Assembly: GCF_900106855.1 (NCBI RefSeq)
Contig: NZ_FNWI01000004.1
Coordinates: 2,108,001 to 2,172,000, forward strand
Reading direction: 5' to 3'
DNA length: 64,000 nucleotides
From: Varibaculum massiliense
GTDB taxonomy: Bacteria > Actinomycetota > Actinomycetes > Actinomycetales > Actinomycetaceae
Shown here one piece after another: positions 1 to 9,572 of this stretch (position 1 is the stretch's first letter; every line of letters begins with the position of its first letter). Position numbers and translations under genes: made by a program. The notes under the pieces are model-generated. The model saw only the letters and a list, made by a program, of their open reading frames with translations. It ran no database searches and was not told where the DNA came from.

Positions 1-15
1 GATGCTCCCTCATCA

Positions 16-46
16 GTAAATTTTTAGCGGAAATCGTAAATTTTTA
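16..46. repeat. Two copies of GTAAATTTTTA upstream of mraZ
   Basis: The 11-mer GTAAATTTTTA occurs at 16-26 and again at 36-46, exactly 20 bp apart, about two helical turns. The surrounding 130 bp are AT-rich and contain no gene. The spacing would suit a protein binding one face of the DNA upstream of the dcw promoter, but no known operator is recognised and chance in AT-rich DNA is possible. Confidence 0.35.
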
Positions 47-131
47 CTCCACTTCTTAAAAATCTAGTCTGCGCAGGTTAGCTAGGTAATATTTCTCTGA
101 TTTTTCTTAAAAACTCCGCGATTTGTTACTT

Positions 132-159
132 AAGTGGGGGAAAGTGGGGTAAAGTGGAG
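132..159 (+). promoter_or_regulatory. MraZ operator: three AAGTGG(G/A)G boxes with 10-bp period
   Basis: AAGTGGGG at 132-139 and 142-149 and AAGTGGAG at 152-159 repeat every 10 bp just ahead of mraZ. MraZ proteins are known to bind direct repeats of this G-rich type upstream of their own gene and to control the dcw operon. The repeat, its period and its position are visible; autoregulation is inferred from the family. The boxes lie about 12 nt before the mraZ ribosome binding site, so the transcription start is probably inside or just upstream of them. Confidence 0.8.
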
Positions 160-187
160 TTATCTGGCTGGAAAGGAGGAAACCCCT

Positions 188-619
188 ATGTTCTTAGGTA
201 CCTATGAACCGAAAATGGACGACAAAGGGCGCTTAATCCTTCCTGCTAAATTTCGGGAGCAACTAGCCTCCGGTTTGGTAATTACCCGAGGTCAAGACCG
301 TTGCCTCTACGTGTTTCCAGCGCGCGAGTTCGAGGAAATGTACCAAGAATTACGCCGGGCTCCACTTTCCTCCCGGCAGGGACGTGACTACGTGCGGGTG
401 ATGCTCTCCGGTGCCTCCGATGAAATCCCCGATAAACAAGGACGGATAGTGATTCCACCTCAGCTGCGCGCCTACGCAGATTTAGGTAAGCAGTTGGCGG
501 TTATCGGTGCTGGTGCGCGCGTGGAAATTTGGAATGCCGCTTCTTGGGATCAGTACCTGGCTGAACAAGAGGAAGCCTTCTCGCAAACCGGAGAGGAAGT
601 GATTCCTGGAATGTTCTGA
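188..619 (+). CDS. mraZ: Transcriptional regulator MraZ
   Basis: This 143-residue protein is the DNA-binding regulator that heads the division and cell-wall operon. It has the two tandem AbrB/MraZ-fold repeats of the family: residues about 3-23 carry the first D-K-G-R motif ([14 protein letters not shown]) and residues about 76-92 the second ([14 protein letters not shown]). The ATG at 188 is chosen because AAAGGAGG lies at 171-178 and because MFLGTYEPK is the usual MraZ N-terminus. An in-frame GTG at 134 lies inside the operator boxes and is unlikely. It should bind the boxes at 132-159 and regulate the genes down to ftsQ. Confidence 0.95.
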   Translation: MFLGTYEPKMDDKGRLILPAKFREQLASGLVITRGQDRCLYVFPAREFEEMYQELRRAPLSSRQGRDYVRVMLSGASDEIPDKQGRIVIPPQLRAYADLGKQLAVIGAGARVEIWNAASWDQYLAEQEEAFSQTGEEVIPGMF

Positions 620-743
620 CTTGGAGAGCCTGGTCTTTTCCCGAATGCTCTGATGCCTCTTCCCCGGTAGCAGATCTTCGGGGAAAGCCCTGGTTTTCCA
701 AAAAATCTTCACTTGCAAATCCCGAATCTCCCTAAGGAAAAAT

Positions 744-1730
744 ATGTCCCAAAGCGCTACTTTCGCCCACCAACCGGTGTTGGCTGAGCGCTGCATTGCG
801 CTCTTAGGACAAGGGATTAAGCAGGTAGGACGCGAGGGGCGTGCCTTGCTTATTGACGCTACCTTGGGGTTGGGAGGACATAGCGAACTCGTATTGCAGA
901 CCTATCCCCAGGTGCGCTTAGTGGGTATTGATCGAGATAAACAGGCTTTAGCTAGAGCTGCAAAGCGTCTACGGGAATACTCGGAGCGCTTTACGGCAGT
1001 ACACGCCACCTATGATGCTATTGATCAAGTTGCCGCAACCTACGGGAGCGAGGAATATCCGCTGGCCGGAGTGCTAATGGATTTAGGGGTTTCCTCAATG
1101 CAGCTCGATGACACTGCGCGCGGTTTTAGCTATGCCCGCGAAGCTGACCTAGATATGCGCATGGATCAAAGCAGCGGGAAAACAGCTGCTGATTTACTAG
1201 CTGAACTATCCACTGCTGAGTTGACCGAGATTTTACGTCAGTATGGTGAAGAAAAATTTGCTTCTAGGATAGCTCGGGAAATAGTGCGCGCGCGGGAGGA
1301 AAGCCCGATCACCTCCTCTTCCCAGTTAGTAGAGATTGTGCGGGAAACTATCCCGGCACCCGCCCGGCGCAAGGGTGGGAATCCGGCGAAGCGTACCTTC
1401 CAGGCACTACGAATAGCGGTTAACCAGGAACTCAAGATTCTTCGCAATGCCCTCCCCAAAGCGTTACAAGCTCTATCTCCGGGGGGAGTCCTGGTGGTAG
1501 AAGCTTACCAATCTCTAGAGGATCGGCTAGTTAAACGTGCCTTTCAGCAGGCAGTAGCGCCGGCGGCTCTAGAGGGGATTCCACTAACGGAAGTAAAAAC
1601 TTTCCAATTGTTGATTAACGGAGCAGAGAAAGCCGGAGAGGCAGAAATAGAAAACAATCCTCGCGCCGCATCGGTGCGGCTGCGAGCAATTCGCAAATTA
1701 AGTGCGCAAGCAGAAAGGAACGGGGAATAA
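744..1730 (+). CDS. rsmH: 16S rRNA (cytosine1402-N4)-methyltransferase RsmH
   Basis: RsmH (MraW) uses S-adenosylmethionine to methylate N4 of C1402 in the 16S rRNA decoding centre. The 328 residues match family length. The SAM-binding glycine motif (DATLGLGGHSE) is near residues 38-48, the LMDLGVSSMQLD segment near 110-121, and the conserved KGGNPAKRTFQALRI block near 210-224. The start follows a weak AAGGA at about 734. It is second in the dcw operon, 124 bp after mraZ, and its stop is 1 bp before the ftsL start. Confidence 0.95.
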   Translation: MSQSATFAHQPVLAERCIALLGQGIKQVGREGRALLIDATLGLGGHSELVLQTYPQVRLVGIDRDKQALARAAKRLREYSERFTAVHATYDAIDQVAATYGSEEYPLAGVLMDLGVSSMQLDDTARGFSYAREADLDMRMDQSSGKTAADLLAELSTAELTEILRQYGEEKFASRIAREIVRAREESPITSSSQLVEIVRETIPAPARRKGGNPAKRTFQALRIAVNQELKILRNALPKALQALSPGGVLVVEAYQSLEDRLVKRAFQQAVAPAALEGIPLTEVKTFQLLINGAEKAGEAEIENNPRAASVRLRAIRKLSAQAERNGE

Positions 1731-1731
1731 A

Positions 1732-2154
1732 ATGGCTAATTCCGCCGCCCTACGACAGGTATCGCCAACTCGCAGAAGGCCGGTTCGCACCTCGGAGGTT
1801 CGCCATTTGCGAGTGGTGGGGGAAAGTCAAACCCCTAAGAAGCGTTCCCCGCTAGTAGTGAAAATCTTTGCTGCTGCCCTAACTCTGCTGGCTTTGATTA
1901 TTTCTCCGTTGTTAATTAATACCCAATTAGCGGTTATTTCTTACCAAATTCATGATGATCAGGTGCAACTGGCGCAATTGCAAGAAGATAACCAAAAGTT
2001 ACATTCCCAAGTCGATTCGCAATCTAGTCCCGAGAAAGTGCGGGAAGCTGCTTTGGATGCTGGGTATGTCCCAGCGGGAGAAACCGGATACGTTACCCTG
2101 AAGACAGGAAAAATTGAGGGAGGAGCTCCTCCAGTCGAGGAATCAAAGGAATAA
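1732..2154 (+). CDS. ftsL: FtsL-like cell division protein
   Basis: This 140-residue bitopic membrane protein sits between rsmH and ftsI, the usual place of ftsL. It has a basic cytoplasmic tail (residues 1-40, many R/K), one transmembrane helix (about 41-63) and an extracytoplasmic predicted coiled coil (about 66-98, QLAQLQEDNQKLHSQ). FtsL joins the FtsQ/FtsB complex that activates FtsW/FtsI at the septum. Sequence is poorly conserved in this family, so the call rests on topology and position. The ATG at 1732 has AAAGGAACGGGG just upstream; an earlier in-frame start at 1702 would overlap rsmH and is less likely. Confidence 0.8.
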   Translation: MANSAALRQVSPTRRRPVRTSEVRHLRVVGESQTPKKRSPLVVKIFAAALTLLALIISPLLINTQLAVISYQIHDDQVQLAQLQEDNQKLHSQVDSQSSPEKVREAALDAGYVPAGETGYVTLKTGKIEGGAPPVEESKE

Positions 2155-2163
2155 TAGGTAGCG

Positions 2164-4107
2164 ATGGTTCAGAAGAAGCGGAACTATCCGCGCAGCGAGA
2201 GCGCTTCTTCGCGGGGGAAGGCAACCAAAAGTCGCAGCAATTCAACTGGAGTTGCTGCACAGGGGGCATCTAAATCGCAATCTCCGAAAGAATATTTAAC
2301 TGCGGAAGTAGCCAAGAAGCGAGGAAGGCTGCTGCTGTTGATAGTTGCGGTAATTTCCCTGGTTTGTGCCGGCAGACTATTTGATTTACAAGTGGTTCAA
2401 GGACCATCTTTAGCTGATGCAGCTACCCAGGCTCGTACCTCTTCCACCGAGATTGTGGCTAAACGAGGGGACATAGTTGACCGTAAGGGAACGGTGTTAG
2501 CTACTTCAATCGAAGTGTATAACGTTGCCGTAAATCAGCTATTAGTTAAGGACTATATTCACCGCGAAGTGGTAGATAGTTCAGGTCAGATTGTTACCGA
2601 TAAAGCTAAACTTCGCGACCCCAGAAATCGTGAAAAAATAATAGGAACCGGGGCAGCGGAAGCGGCTCGCCAACTTGCGCCTATTTTGAAAATGAATCCC
2701 GCAGTACTCGGCGGAAAAATGGTGGGAAAACGCGGATTTGTTTACCTGGCAAAAAATGTTAGTGCGCAAGACTGGAGAAAAATTCGGAAGTTAGGGATAG
2801 ATGGGATTGATGCGGAGCGTCGCTACCAGCGAGAATATCCTAACGGGGCAACCGCCTCATCGATTTTAGGTTTTACTGATTACGAGGGCGTCGGGCAAGC
2901 CGGTGTGGAAGCCACCCAAAATAAGCTTTTAACCGGAACCCCGGGTAAACGTTCCACAGAGATATCTCCCTCGGGGCAAATTATTCCGGGCGGAACCGAT
3001 ATTTTGCAGGCGGCAAAACCGGGTAAAACAGTAAGACTAACGATTGATGCTGATTTACAAAACAGTGCGGAAAGCATCCTTAACAAACAGATTTCTGATT
3101 TTGGTGCCACCTGGGGGGTGGCTATTGTGCAAAGAGTCGGTACCGGACAGATTCTGGCGTTAGCGGATTCGGGAAACGAGCCTCCCGAGGAAGTACGAAA
3201 ACGAACCTCTGGCACCACCGGCTCTCGGGCGGTGCAATACACCTACGAGCCTGGTTCCAGTGGAAAACTGGTGACTTTTGCTACCGCTTTAGAGCAAAAG
3301 AAAATAACTCCCCTAACCCCGGTGAGCGCTCCTTACGAAATCACCCTTGCCGGGCAGTCATTCCGGGATTCCCATTCTCACCCCACTTTGGCGTTAACCG
3401 CTTCGGGGGTTTTGGCGGAATCCTCTAATACCGGCACGGTACAAATCGGTCAAATGGTTACTGACAAGCAGCGTTATCAGATGATGACCGGATTAGGGAT
3501 GGGGCAAAAAACTGGCATTGAAATGCCCGGCGAATCCCCGGGGATAATCGGTAGCCCGGATAAATGGGACAGTCGCCAAAGGATGACTACCATGTTTGGG
3601 CAGGGGATGGCGTGCACTCCCATTCAGATTTCTTCGCTGATCTCCACTATCGCAAACCGCGGGGTGCGGATGAAACCCCATCTGGTCGAGGGATATGAAG
3701 ATCTGCAAGGGGTATTACATAAAGCTAAACAACCAGCTGCTGCGCAAAAAGTAGACCAAAATGCCGCGGCTACCTTGGTGCGGATGATGGAATCGGTAAC
3801 CACCGACGAGGGTACTGCCCGCAATGCCCAGGTTTCTGGTTACCGCACCGCCGGTAAAACCGGAACCAGTGAGATTTTATCGGGCTCGGGTGCCTCCGAG
3901 GGAGTGGTGGCATCGTTTGTGGGGCTTGCCCCGGCAGAAAATCCCGAGATAGCGGTGTCGGTTGTTATTTATAAACCTACAACCGGGTTCTATGGCGGGG
4001 TAGTTGCCGGTCCGGTATTCTCACAGGTCACTGCGCAAGCGCTGACACTCTTGGATGTTCCTCCTTCTGCCACTAAGCCCAAGCTTTATCCGATTGCAGC
4101 TCAGTAG
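2164..4107 (+). CDS. ftsI: Penicillin-binding protein 3, septal transpeptidase FtsI
   Basis: This class B penicillin-binding protein (647 residues) cross-links septal peptidoglycan together with FtsW. It has a long basic N-terminal tail, one transmembrane helix (about 54-71), a PBP dimerisation domain (KRGDIVDRKGTVLATS) and a transpeptidase domain. The catalytic motifs are S365-S-G-K368 (active-site Ser365), S420-S-N422 and K565-T-G567. It follows ftsL by 9 bp. No murE follows, unlike most actinobacterial dcw clusters; murF is next. Confidence 0.95.
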   Translation: MVQKKRNYPRSESASSRGKATKSRSNSTGVAAQGASKSQSPKEYLTAEVAKKRGRLLLLIVAVISLVCAGRLFDLQVVQGPSLADAATQARTSSTEIVAKRGDIVDRKGTVLATSIEVYNVAVNQLLVKDYIHREVVDSSGQIVTDKAKLRDPRNREKIIGTGAAEAARQLAPILKMNPAVLGGKMVGKRGFVYLAKNVSAQDWRKIRKLGIDGIDAERRYQREYPNGATASSILGFTDYEGVGQAGVEATQNKLLTGTPGKRSTEISPSGQIIPGGTDILQAAKPGKTVRLTIDADLQNSAESILNKQISDFGATWGVAIVQRVGTGQILALADSGNEPPEEVRKRTSGTTGSRAVQYTYEPGSSGKLVTFATALEQKKITPLTPVSAPYEITLAGQSFRDSHSHPTLALTASGVLAESSNTGTVQIGQMVTDKQRYQMMTGLGMGQKTGIEMPGESPGIIGSPDKWDSRQRMTTMFGQGMACTPIQISSLISTIANRGVRMKPHLVEGYEDLQGVLHKAKQPAAAQKVDQNAAATLVRMMESVTTDEGTARNAQVSGYRTAGKTGTSEILSGSGASEGVVASFVGLAPAENPEIAVSVVIYKPTTGFYGGVVAGPVFSQVTAQALTLLDVPPSATKPKLYPIAAQ

Positions 4108-4143
4108 GTATTCTTAGGATAGACGTCTTTTAGGAGTGAAAAT

Positions 4144-5676
4144 ATGTGGACCCTAGGCTGGATTGCCAATGCCCTTAACCGGTCTTGTCAGAATCCGGAT
4201 ATTGAAGTTACCGGACAGGTAGTCACCGATTCACGTGAGGTTAAACCAGGGGATCTCTATGTGGCACGGCGCGGTGAACACTCTGATGGTCACAGTTTCT
4301 TAGCGGCAGCAAAAAACGCGGGAGCAGCGGCGGCAATCGTTGAACGCTCGGAAGAGGCTGAAAAAGCGGGGATTGCCTATATTCAGGTTCCGGAAGCTAC
4401 ACGGGCATTAGGGTGGCTGGCTCATTCCCATTTAGCGAATCTGCGATCCCAAGCGAGCGGCAACAAACCTATTTGCGTAGGGATTACCGGTTCTGCGGGT
4501 AAAACTACCACTAAGGATTTGCTGTCTTCCTTACTCCAGTTGCGCGGGGCAGTAGTGGCTCCGGAAAAGTCCTATAACAACGAGGTCGGGGTACCCTTAA
4601 CCATTCTGCGTGCGGATGAAACTACCGACTTTTTGGTGTTAGAGATGGGGGCATCCGGGGCGGGGCATTTGGCGTTACTTACTGAAATTGCCCCTTTGGA
4701 TATGGCGATTGAGCTGATGGTGGGGCATGCCCACCTAGGCGGATTCGGCAGTATTGAAGGCTTGGCGCAGGCCAAGGCGGAACTGCTGTGGGGACTGCGA
4801 AACTTCCCAGGGAAGCGTTATTGGCCGCTTAGCGAACCGGCTTTGCAGGCAAAAGAAGTTTTCGCGCAAGACGGATATCGCGATGCCTTCCCGGTTTCTT
4901 CCGCTGCCCCCTCCCTAGCCATCTTGAATTTGAACGATAAGCGAGTGCAGCAAATGGCTTCGGGTCAGGCAATACGCTATTTTGGGGAAAATGACGCTGA
5001 CTCCGCTGGGGAAATCAGTAAGCATCACGTAGGGGTTTACGCCTCCCAAGTAAAGATAGATGACCAGGGGCGAGCCGAATTTTTAATGACTCGCGGGCAA
5101 GAAACTCTCAAAGTGAAATTAGGGTTAGTAGGTAGGCATAATGTCTCCAATGCCCTGGCGGCAGTGACTGTCGCTACTGAGCTGGGGGTTTCTCTAGCGG
5201 ACGCAGCTCACGTCCTCGAAAAGGCTCATCCGCTATCACAGCACCGCTTGGATGTGCGGGAAATCGATGCCGGGATTACCATCATCGATGATTCCTATAA
5301 CGCCAATTTGGATTCGATGCGTTCGGGAATAAAAACCCTACAGACTTTAGCGAAAGCTAAAGGGCAGGGACGCGCGATAGCAGTTTTAGGGGAAATGTTG
5401 GAACTGGGGGAGGATTCCGATAGCCATCACCGCCTGGTTGGGCAAGCGTGCCGGGAGGCAAACCTTGACCTAGTTATCACTGTGGGGAAAGCGGCAAAAC
5501 CTATTTACCAGACAGTTTCTGACCACGCCGAGGCACAACACTGTGAAAATGCCCAGCAGGCGCTTAAAGTGGTAAAGCAGGTTCTAACTCCCGGCGATAC
5601 GGTATTGATTAAAGGATCTAACGGATCTGGGGTCTGGAAAATTGCAGACGCCCTTACAGGAGGTGACGAGGGCTAA
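4144..5676 (+). CDS. murF: UDP-MurNAc-tripeptide--D-Ala-D-Ala ligase MurF
   Basis: MurF adds D-Ala-D-Ala to the UDP-MurNAc-tripeptide using ATP in the cytoplasm. The 510-residue protein has the Mur-ligase P-loop (GITGSAGKTTTKD, about residues 113-125), a central domain with EMGASGAGH and a C-terminal domain with DDSYNAN. AGGAGTG at 4133-4139 precedes the ATG. Its last base overlaps the first base of mraY, showing translational coupling. It directly follows ftsI, where murE would be expected. Confidence 0.95.
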   Translation: MWTLGWIANALNRSCQNPDIEVTGQVVTDSREVKPGDLYVARRGEHSDGHSFLAAAKNAGAAAAIVERSEEAEKAGIAYIQVPEATRALGWLAHSHLANLRSQASGNKPICVGITGSAGKTTTKDLLSSLLQLRGAVVAPEKSYNNEVGVPLTILRADETTDFLVLEMGASGAGHLALLTEIAPLDMAIELMVGHAHLGGFGSIEGLAQAKAELLWGLRNFPGKRYWPLSEPALQAKEVFAQDGYRDAFPVSSAAPSLAILNLNDKRVQQMASGQAIRYFGENDADSAGEISKHHVGVYASQVKIDDQGRAEFLMTRGQETLKVKLGLVGRHNVSNALAAVTVATELGVSLADAAHVLEKAHPLSQHRLDVREIDAGITIIDDSYNANLDSMRSGIKTLQTLAKAKGQGRAIAVLGEMLELGEDSDSHHRLVGQACREANLDLVITVGKAAKPIYQTVSDHAEAQHCENAQQALKVVKQVLTPGDTVLIKGSNGSGVWKIADALTGGDEG

Positions 5677-6788
5677 TGGTGCCTTTGGGAATAGCGCTTT
5701 TAACCTCTCTAGTTATCTCGTTAGCGGGGACACCGGTGCTTATTCGGCTGCTCCGCAAACACCAATACGGTCAGTTCATTCGCAAAGATGGTCCTACCGC
5801 GCATTACACTAAACGCGGTACCCCCACTATGGGGGGAATTGTAATAATTTTAGCTACGGTCTGCGGTTGGATTGCCGCGCACATTGCGTCTTGGACTTTC
5901 CCCTCAGCCTCGGGATGGCTACTAATGCTGTTGATATTAGGGCTGGGGCTGATTGGATTCCTTGATGACTACATAAAAATTTCCCGGCAGCGTTCTTTAG
6001 GTCTGACAGGATGGGCTAAAATAGCTGGTCAGCTGGCGGTAGGTACCACTTTTGGGGTGTTAGCTTTACTATTTCCTCGCCGGGAAGAAACCGGGATAGC
6101 GATTACCCCCGCCTCTACCAAAATTTCGCTGGTGCGCGATATAGACGGTCTGGATTTGGCATTTGCGGGCGTAGTAGTAGCCTTTATTCTTTTTGCAATC
6201 TGGGCAAACTTTCTTATCGCTGCCTGGTCAAACGGGGTGAACCTGACTGACGGTCTAGACGGTTTAGCCTCGGGCGCCTGCCTATTCGCATTCGGTGCCT
6301 ATACCGGGGTGGCTACCTGGCAGTACTATCAACGTTGCCCGCTTAGGCAAGTTGCTCCCCAGGTAATGGATGCTTGTTACGAGGTACGTGATCCGGCAGA
6401 TTTAGCCATTATTTCTTTGGCAATAGTCGGTGCCTGTTTTGGCTTCTTGTGGTGGAATACTTCTCCTGCCCAGATTTTCATGGGGGATACCGGTTCCCTG
6501 GCTCTAGGTGGAGCTTTCGCCGGACTATCGATTTTGACGCGCACCGAGTTCCTGGCAGTTATCATCGGCGGGTTATTCGTGATGATCGTAATGTCGGATG
6601 TTATCCAGGTGGGGGTATTTAAACTAACCGGTAAACGGGTGTTCAAGATGGCGCCTTTGCACCACCATTTCGAGTTAAAAGGCTGGAAAGAAGTAACCAT
6701 CGTTGTTCGATTCTGGATTATTGCCGGGCTTTTTGCGATTGCAGGAGTGGCTCTCTTCTATGCCGAATGGGTGGTTGCAATCAAGTGA
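5676..6788 (+). CDS. mraY: Phospho-N-acetylmuramoyl-pentapeptide transferase MraY
   Basis: MraY transfers phospho-MurNAc-pentapeptide to undecaprenyl phosphate, giving lipid I at the inner face of the membrane. The 370 residues form about ten hydrophobic segments. Diagnostic motifs are present: GTPTMGG early, FLDDYIK, NLTDGLDGLASG, and PLHHHFELKGW near residue 325. It overlaps murF by 1 bp and its stop overlaps the murD start (GTGA). Confidence 0.95.
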   Translation: MVPLGIALLTSLVISLAGTPVLIRLLRKHQYGQFIRKDGPTAHYTKRGTPTMGGIVIILATVCGWIAAHIASWTFPSASGWLLMLLILGLGLIGFLDDYIKISRQRSLGLTGWAKIAGQLAVGTTFGVLALLFPRREETGIAITPASTKISLVRDIDGLDLAFAGVVVAFILFAIWANFLIAAWSNGVNLTDGLDGLASGACLFAFGAYTGVATWQYYQRCPLRQVAPQVMDACYEVRDPADLAIISLAIVGACFGFLWWNTSPAQIFMGDTGSLALGGAFAGLSILTRTEFLAVIIGGLFVMIVMSDVIQVGVFKLTGKRVFKMAPLHHHFELKGWKEVTIVVRFWIIAGLFAIAGVALFYAEWVVAIK

Positions 6789-8224
6789 CAAACCAAATGT
6801 GGGCAGACCGGCGGGTCTGTATTATCGGTTTAGGCTCCTCCGGACGCGCCTGCGCTGAAGTGCTGACCACTTTAGGAGCGAAAGTATCCGGGATTGATGA
6901 CCAGGAAGAGGCAGTAGAGCGCTGCTCTCAGGACTATCCCCGGGCGCACTTCTACCAGGCGGATCAAGAAAGCTGCGCAGCTCTCCTCGATAAGATTTCC
7001 CCTTCCCTAATAGTAGTCAGTCCCGGGGTTCCTCCCCGTCACCGCGCTTTTTCCTGGGCGAGGGAGCGCCAGGTGGAACTGTGGGGCGAGGTGGAGTTAG
7101 CCTGGCAGATTCAAAAAACCGCAACCGCGCGTCCCGATACCCCTTGGCTTACTATTACCGGTACTAACGGGAAAACCACCACCGTGGGGATGACGCGTTC
7201 AATCTTGCAGGCTGCTGGATACGAGGCGCTCGCGGTAGGCAATGTTGGGTCTCCGGTGGTGTTGGCGGCAGCTAACGCTAAAGCCCAGGTGCTAGCGGTG
7301 GAGCTATCCAGTTTTCAGCTACACACTATCAGGACGCTATCGCCCCTGGCGGCGGTATGTTTGAATCTTGATGCTGATCATCTTGATTGGCATGGCAGCC
7401 AACAGGCTTATGCGGCAGCAAAAGCGCGGGTATATGAACGCGCCCAAAAAGCTGCCCTCTATAATCAGCAAGATTCCCAGACTCTGCAAATGGTGCTGGA
7501 TGCCGATGTAATCGAGGGTTGCCGGGCAATCGGTTTTACTACCGGTACTCCCGATATTTATCAGCTGGGCATAGTAGAGGACATGCTGGTAGATCGCGCC
7601 TTTAGCGCTAATCCTCGCCAAGAAGCAGTAGCGTTAGCGGGCAGAGGGGATTTCCACTACTACCAGGCAGAACCGGGGATTACCGTCTTGCAAGATGCAC
7701 TGGCAGCTGCCGGTTTGACCCGGGCATTTGGGGTAGAGGCACAAGCGGTACGCGATGGGATACGCGAGTTTGTTCCCCAGGCGCATCGGCGGGTAACAGT
7801 TGGTCGAGCAGCTGACGTTACCTGGATAGATGACTCGAAAGCTACCAATACTCATGCGGCTGCAGCCTCCCTAGCGGGGAGTTCTCCTAATTCGGTGGTC
7901 TGGATTGCCGGCGGAGATGCCAAGGGGCAGTCGTTTGACCAGCTAATTCCCGAGGTAGCCAGCTGTTTGCGGGGGGTAGTGCTAATCGGAGAAGATCGCT
8001 CCGCTCTGCGTCAGGCTTTAGCGCAGCATGCACCGCAAGTGCCGGTGGTAGAAGTTGCTGGTCACGAGGACATGATGTTTTCCGTGGTAAACGAGGCGGT
8101 AGCACTTTCGCGCCCCGGAGATCAAGTAATCTTGGCTCCCGCCTGCGCCTCCTGGGATCAGTTCGCAAACTATTCTCAGCGAGGGGATGCGTTTGCCGAG
8201 GCTGTATCCCGTTTGGAGGGATAG
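6785..8224 (+). CDS. murD: UDP-MurNAc-L-alanine--D-glutamate ligase MurD
   Basis: MurD joins D-glutamate to UDP-MurNAc-L-Ala with ATP. The protein has a Rossmann-like N-terminus (VCIIGLGSSG), the Mur-ligase P-loop (TITGTNGKTTTVGM) and the C-terminal DDSKATNTHAA and GGDAKGQSF motifs. I take the GTG at 6785, which overlaps the mraY stop as GTGA; an in-frame ATG at 6797 is also possible, and the longer upstream form from 6767 would overlap mraY for no reason. The product is about 479 residues, normal for the family. Confidence 0.93.
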   Translation: MTNQMWADRRVCIIGLGSSGRACAEVLTTLGAKVSGIDDQEEAVERCSQDYPRAHFYQADQESCAALLDKISPSLIVVSPGVPPRHRAFSWARERQVELWGEVELAWQIQKTATARPDTPWLTITGTNGKTTTVGMTRSILQAAGYEALAVGNVGSPVVLAAANAKAQVLAVELSSFQLHTIRTLSPLAAVCLNLDADHLDWHGSQQAYAAAKARVYERAQKAALYNQQDSQTLQMVLDADVIEGCRAIGFTTGTPDIYQLGIVEDMLVDRAFSANPRQEAVALAGRGDFHYYQAEPGITVLQDALAAAGLTRAFGVEAQAVRDGIREFVPQAHRRVTVGRAADVTWIDDSKATNTHAAAASLAGSSPNSVVWIAGGDAKGQSFDQLIPEVASCLRGVVLIGEDRSALRQALAQHAPQVPVVEVAGHEDMMFSVVNEAVALSRPGDQVILAPACASWDQFANYSQRGDAFAEAVSRLEG

Positions 8225-8225
8225 G

Positions 8226-9572
8226 ATGGTCAAGGGTAAAGCGGCGAAGAAAAAACAGAAATCCCGCAGCGGGGTTACCGGGGCAGTAAAAGCAAAAATT
8301 CCTCGTATCAAAGTGGAACGAGCTCCCAGTTTCCGCTCCGATAACCCAGAAGATAAGCGCCAGCTGCTTACCCTGTGGCGTTCTATCACCCGTAATCCGC
8401 TCTTCGACTACCAAATGCTATGGTTCCTGATTATTGCGCTGTCGCTTATTGGATTGCTAATGCAATTTTCAGCTTCAGTTATCCTGGAACTTTCTGCCGG
8501 AATTAATCCCTACTGGGGAATCATCCGTCCCTTGGTCATTATCGCTATGGGATTCGCGGTGATGATTTTTATTTCGCGCCTGCCCGCCGGAAACCTAGAA
8601 AAATATACCCTTATTTTCATATTTCCCCTGGCAGTGGCGGGACAGTTAGCGGTTTTTACCGGCCTGGGTCGCGCCCAAGGAGGTAACCGTAACTGGGTAT
8701 ATGTTCCGGGCATCAACCAGGTATTCCAGCCCTCGGAGTTCTTAAAAGTTGCTTTTATCCTGCTGCTAATCACAGTGTTTGTTAGTGGTAGATGCCAGAT
8801 AGATTCCTTTAGTTCACTTGCAAAATGGGTGGGAATACCCTTCCTGATAGTGGTAGCCACGGTAATGGGTGGTCACGATATGGGAACCTTGTTAATCTTC
8901 GTTTCTATTCTGTTGTGCGTGCTGCTGGTAGCGGGGATTTCTATGCGTTGGTTGGGGGCGGGAATCGCCTTGCTCGCCCTGGGGGCAGTCGGTGCGGTAA
9001 TGGCTTCTTCTTCGCGGCGACGCCGGGTACTTTCCTTCTTAAATCCCTCACAGGCAGATCCCATGGGCTCAGGACTGCAGCCGCTACGCGCCAAATGGGG
9101 GCTCGGAACCGGGGGGCTGACCGGGGTGGGGCCGGGGGCTTCGCGGCAAAAATGGAACTACCTGCCAGAGGCACATACTGACTTTATCTATGCCATTTTG
9201 GGAGAAGAGTTCGGACTAGTGGGAACGTTGCTAGTGCTGTTACTTTTCGGGTTGCTAGCTTGGATACTGTGCCGACTCGTTATTCATTCCGCGAATCCCG
9301 CTACTCGAATCTGCGCGGGAGGAACTTTGGGGTGGATAATCGCGCAAGCTTTAATAAACATCCTGGTAGTAATCGGATTCTTGCCGGTAGTGGGGGTACC
9401 TTTACCGCTAGTTTCCTCGGGAGGATCTACTGCTTTGGCAACCCTAATACAGATGGGAGTGCTCTTAAGTTACGTGCGCGCCGAACCGGGAGTAGCCCAG
9501 GCGGCAGCACGCAGACCAAAATATCTACGTGCCACTAGTGCAGTGAGATGGGGGAAACGCAATGGAAAATAG
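8226..9572 (+). CDS. ftsW: Peptidoglycan glycosyltransferase FtsW (SEDS family)
   Basis: FtsW polymerises glycan strands from lipid II at the septum, in partnership with FtsI. The 448-residue protein has a basic cytoplasmic N-terminus of about 60 residues and then about ten membrane helices. SEDS signatures are visible: GRAQGGNRNWV, FQPSEFLKVAF, LPEAHTDFIYAILGEEFG and PLVSSGGSTALATL. The ATG at 8226 directly follows the murD stop, with GGAGGG at 8216-8221. Its end overlaps murG by 11 bp. Confidence 0.95.
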   Translation: MVKGKAAKKKQKSRSGVTGAVKAKIPRIKVERAPSFRSDNPEDKRQLLTLWRSITRNPLFDYQMLWFLIIALSLIGLLMQFSASVILELSAGINPYWGIIRPLVIIAMGFAVMIFISRLPAGNLEKYTLIFIFPLAVAGQLAVFTGLGRAQGGNRNWVYVPGINQVFQPSEFLKVAFILLLITVFVSGRCQIDSFSSLAKWVGIPFLIVVATVMGGHDMGTLLIFVSILLCVLLVAGISMRWLGAGIALLALGAVGAVMASSSRRRRVLSFLNPSQADPMGSGLQPLRAKWGLGTGGLTGVGPGASRQKWNYLPEAHTDFIYAILGEEFGLVGTLLVLLLFGLLAWILCRLVIHSANPATRICAGGTLGWIIAQALINILVVIGFLPVVGVPLPLVSSGGSTALATLIQMGVLLSYVRAEPGVAQAAARRPKYLRATSAVRWGKRNGK

